Shown here: positions 33,053 through 33,221 of the stretch, piece after piece
Layout: each line of letters starts with the position of its first letter
How positions within the stretch are numbered: position 1 is the stretch's first letter
Assembly (NCBI GenBank): GCA_964452495.1
Contig: CAYVMC010000022.1
Coordinates: 1 to 33,221 of the forward strand
Direction of reading: 5' to 3'
Length of the DNA: 33,221 bases
Source of the DNA: CALUTH01 sp964452495
Lineage (GTDB): Bacteria > Cyanobacteriota > Vampirovibrionia > Gastranaerophilales > Gastranaerophilaceae
Notes under the pieces: generated by a model
The model's input: only the letters and a program-made list of their open reading frames with translations
Told to the model about the DNA's origin: nothing
The model's database searches: none
Made by a program: the position numbers and the translations under genes

Positions 33053-33085
33053 CTTTTTAGCATTAGTACTTTCATTGCTAAAAAG
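33053..33085 (+). repeat. 10-bp perfect inverted repeat (hairpin)
   Basis: CTTTTTAGCA (33053-33062) and TGCTAAAAAG (33076-33085) pair perfectly around a 13-nt loop, in the path of the promoter at 32960. It has no adjoining T run. It may be part of a small RNA or of a 5' leader. Confidence 0.5.
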
Positions 33086-33201
33086 CTTTAAAAGTATTGC
33101 GGAAAAGAAGCGGATATTCTTAGAGCAAAATACGCTGATGGAAGAAGTAAAATTTATTCTACCTGAGTGCGTTTAATAAGAATAATGAGATAAAAAGAAT
33201 G

Positions 33202-33221
33202 GCACAGCACAGCACAGCACA
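33202..33221 (+). repeat. GCACA tandem repeat, four copies
   Basis: Four exact copies of GCACA run to the last base of the window; the array may continue beyond it. The GC-rich unit contrasts with the surrounding AT-rich sequence. An ATG at 33199-33201 would read into it. Confidence 0.6.

Larger units (their letters stand above)
32802..33221. other. Non-coding right end of the window
   Basis: No convincing gene is present. The region holds a rightward promoter (32960-32988), a small hairpin (33008-33022: AGTCAA, CAT, TTGACT), a larger hairpin (33053-33085) and a GCACA repeat at the very end. An open frame without a normal start, 33036-33179, encodes KKNIRFFLALVLSLLKSFKS at its beginning, which is signal-peptide-like and could be a gene remnant. 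An ATG at 33199 could begin a gene that leaves the window. The leftward fusA promoter must also lie here, but no clear hexamer pair stood out. Confidence 0.5.

Noticed and set aside
1..33221. CRISPR arrays, tRNA/rRNA genes, transposases, integrases, prophage modules
   Set aside because: None found on reading both strands; the only tandem array is the GCACA repeat at the edge, which has no spacers.

Overview
The window is AT-rich, densely coded DNA from a bacterium with a two-membrane envelope: it encodes a complete MFP-RND-TolC tripartite efflux pump, a type IV pilus retraction ATPase and flagellar filament-assembly proteins. ATP synthase beta and epsilon form a separate two-gene unit, detached from the rest of the ATP synthase genes. 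That is the arrangement known from Cyanobacteria and their relatives. Together with the low GC, the flagellar genes and the absence of photosynthesis genes, it suggests a non-photosynthetic cyanobacterial relative (Melainabacteria/Vampirovibrionia, perhaps a gut Gastranaerophilales). This placement is an inference from gene order and protein character, not from a database match.

Layout. 1-107: a tail end with a tandem hairpin and a rho-independent terminator. 106-1098 (-): a lone DRE-TIM aldolase-like enzyme. 1221-5277 (+): an oligopeptide-type ABC permease pair, an MgtC-family membrane protein and a membrane-anchored TPR protein. 5293-5726 (+): rpsT with its own promoter, leader hairpin and terminator. 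5814-7141 (+): a possible 46-residue protein and ychF. 7144-8495 (-): a flaG-like/fliS/fliT-like flagellar cluster. 8582-12558 (+): a helical protein of unknown function, asparaginase II, atpD-atpC and a small exported protein overlapping atpC. 12616-15349 (-): gcvT-gcvH-gcvPA of the glycine cleavage system, without gcvPB. 15470-16554: an exported beta-rich protein (+) facing an unknown charged protein (-). 16657-18012 (-): tuf with promoter and terminator. 18305-20210 (+): pilT-recO. 20272-21870 (+): an unusual protein with a repeat solenoid. 21874-27841 (-): the efflux operon, behind a strong promoter and a palindromic operator. 27881-30618 (-): manC and mtaB. 30660-32801 (-): fusA with terminator. 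32802-33221: a non-coding end holding a strong rightward promoter, two hairpins and a GCACA tandem repeat.

How the parts relate. Most of the window is housekeeping: translation (S20, EF-Tu, EF-G, YchF, MtaB), energy (F1 subunits), one-carbon and amino-acid metabolism (Gcv proteins, asparaginase), and repair (RecO). Cell-surface functions are interspersed (Opp-type permeases, MgtC, efflux, pilus, flagellum, GDP-mannose synthesis). Several operons are broken compared with textbook order: fusA and tuf are 13 kb apart with no rpsL/rpsG beside them, gcvPB is missing, and the peptide permeases lack their ATPases and binding protein. Recognisable promoters are sigma-70-like, often with an extended -10 (TGnTATAAT). 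Several convergent gene pairs end within a few bases of each other or overlap, with no visible terminator.

I see no CRISPR array, tRNA, rRNA, transposase or integrase. The least explained items are the solenoid protein at 20272-21870, the flagellar accessory cluster, the operator in front of the efflux pump, the small ORF at 5814 and the right-hand non-coding end.
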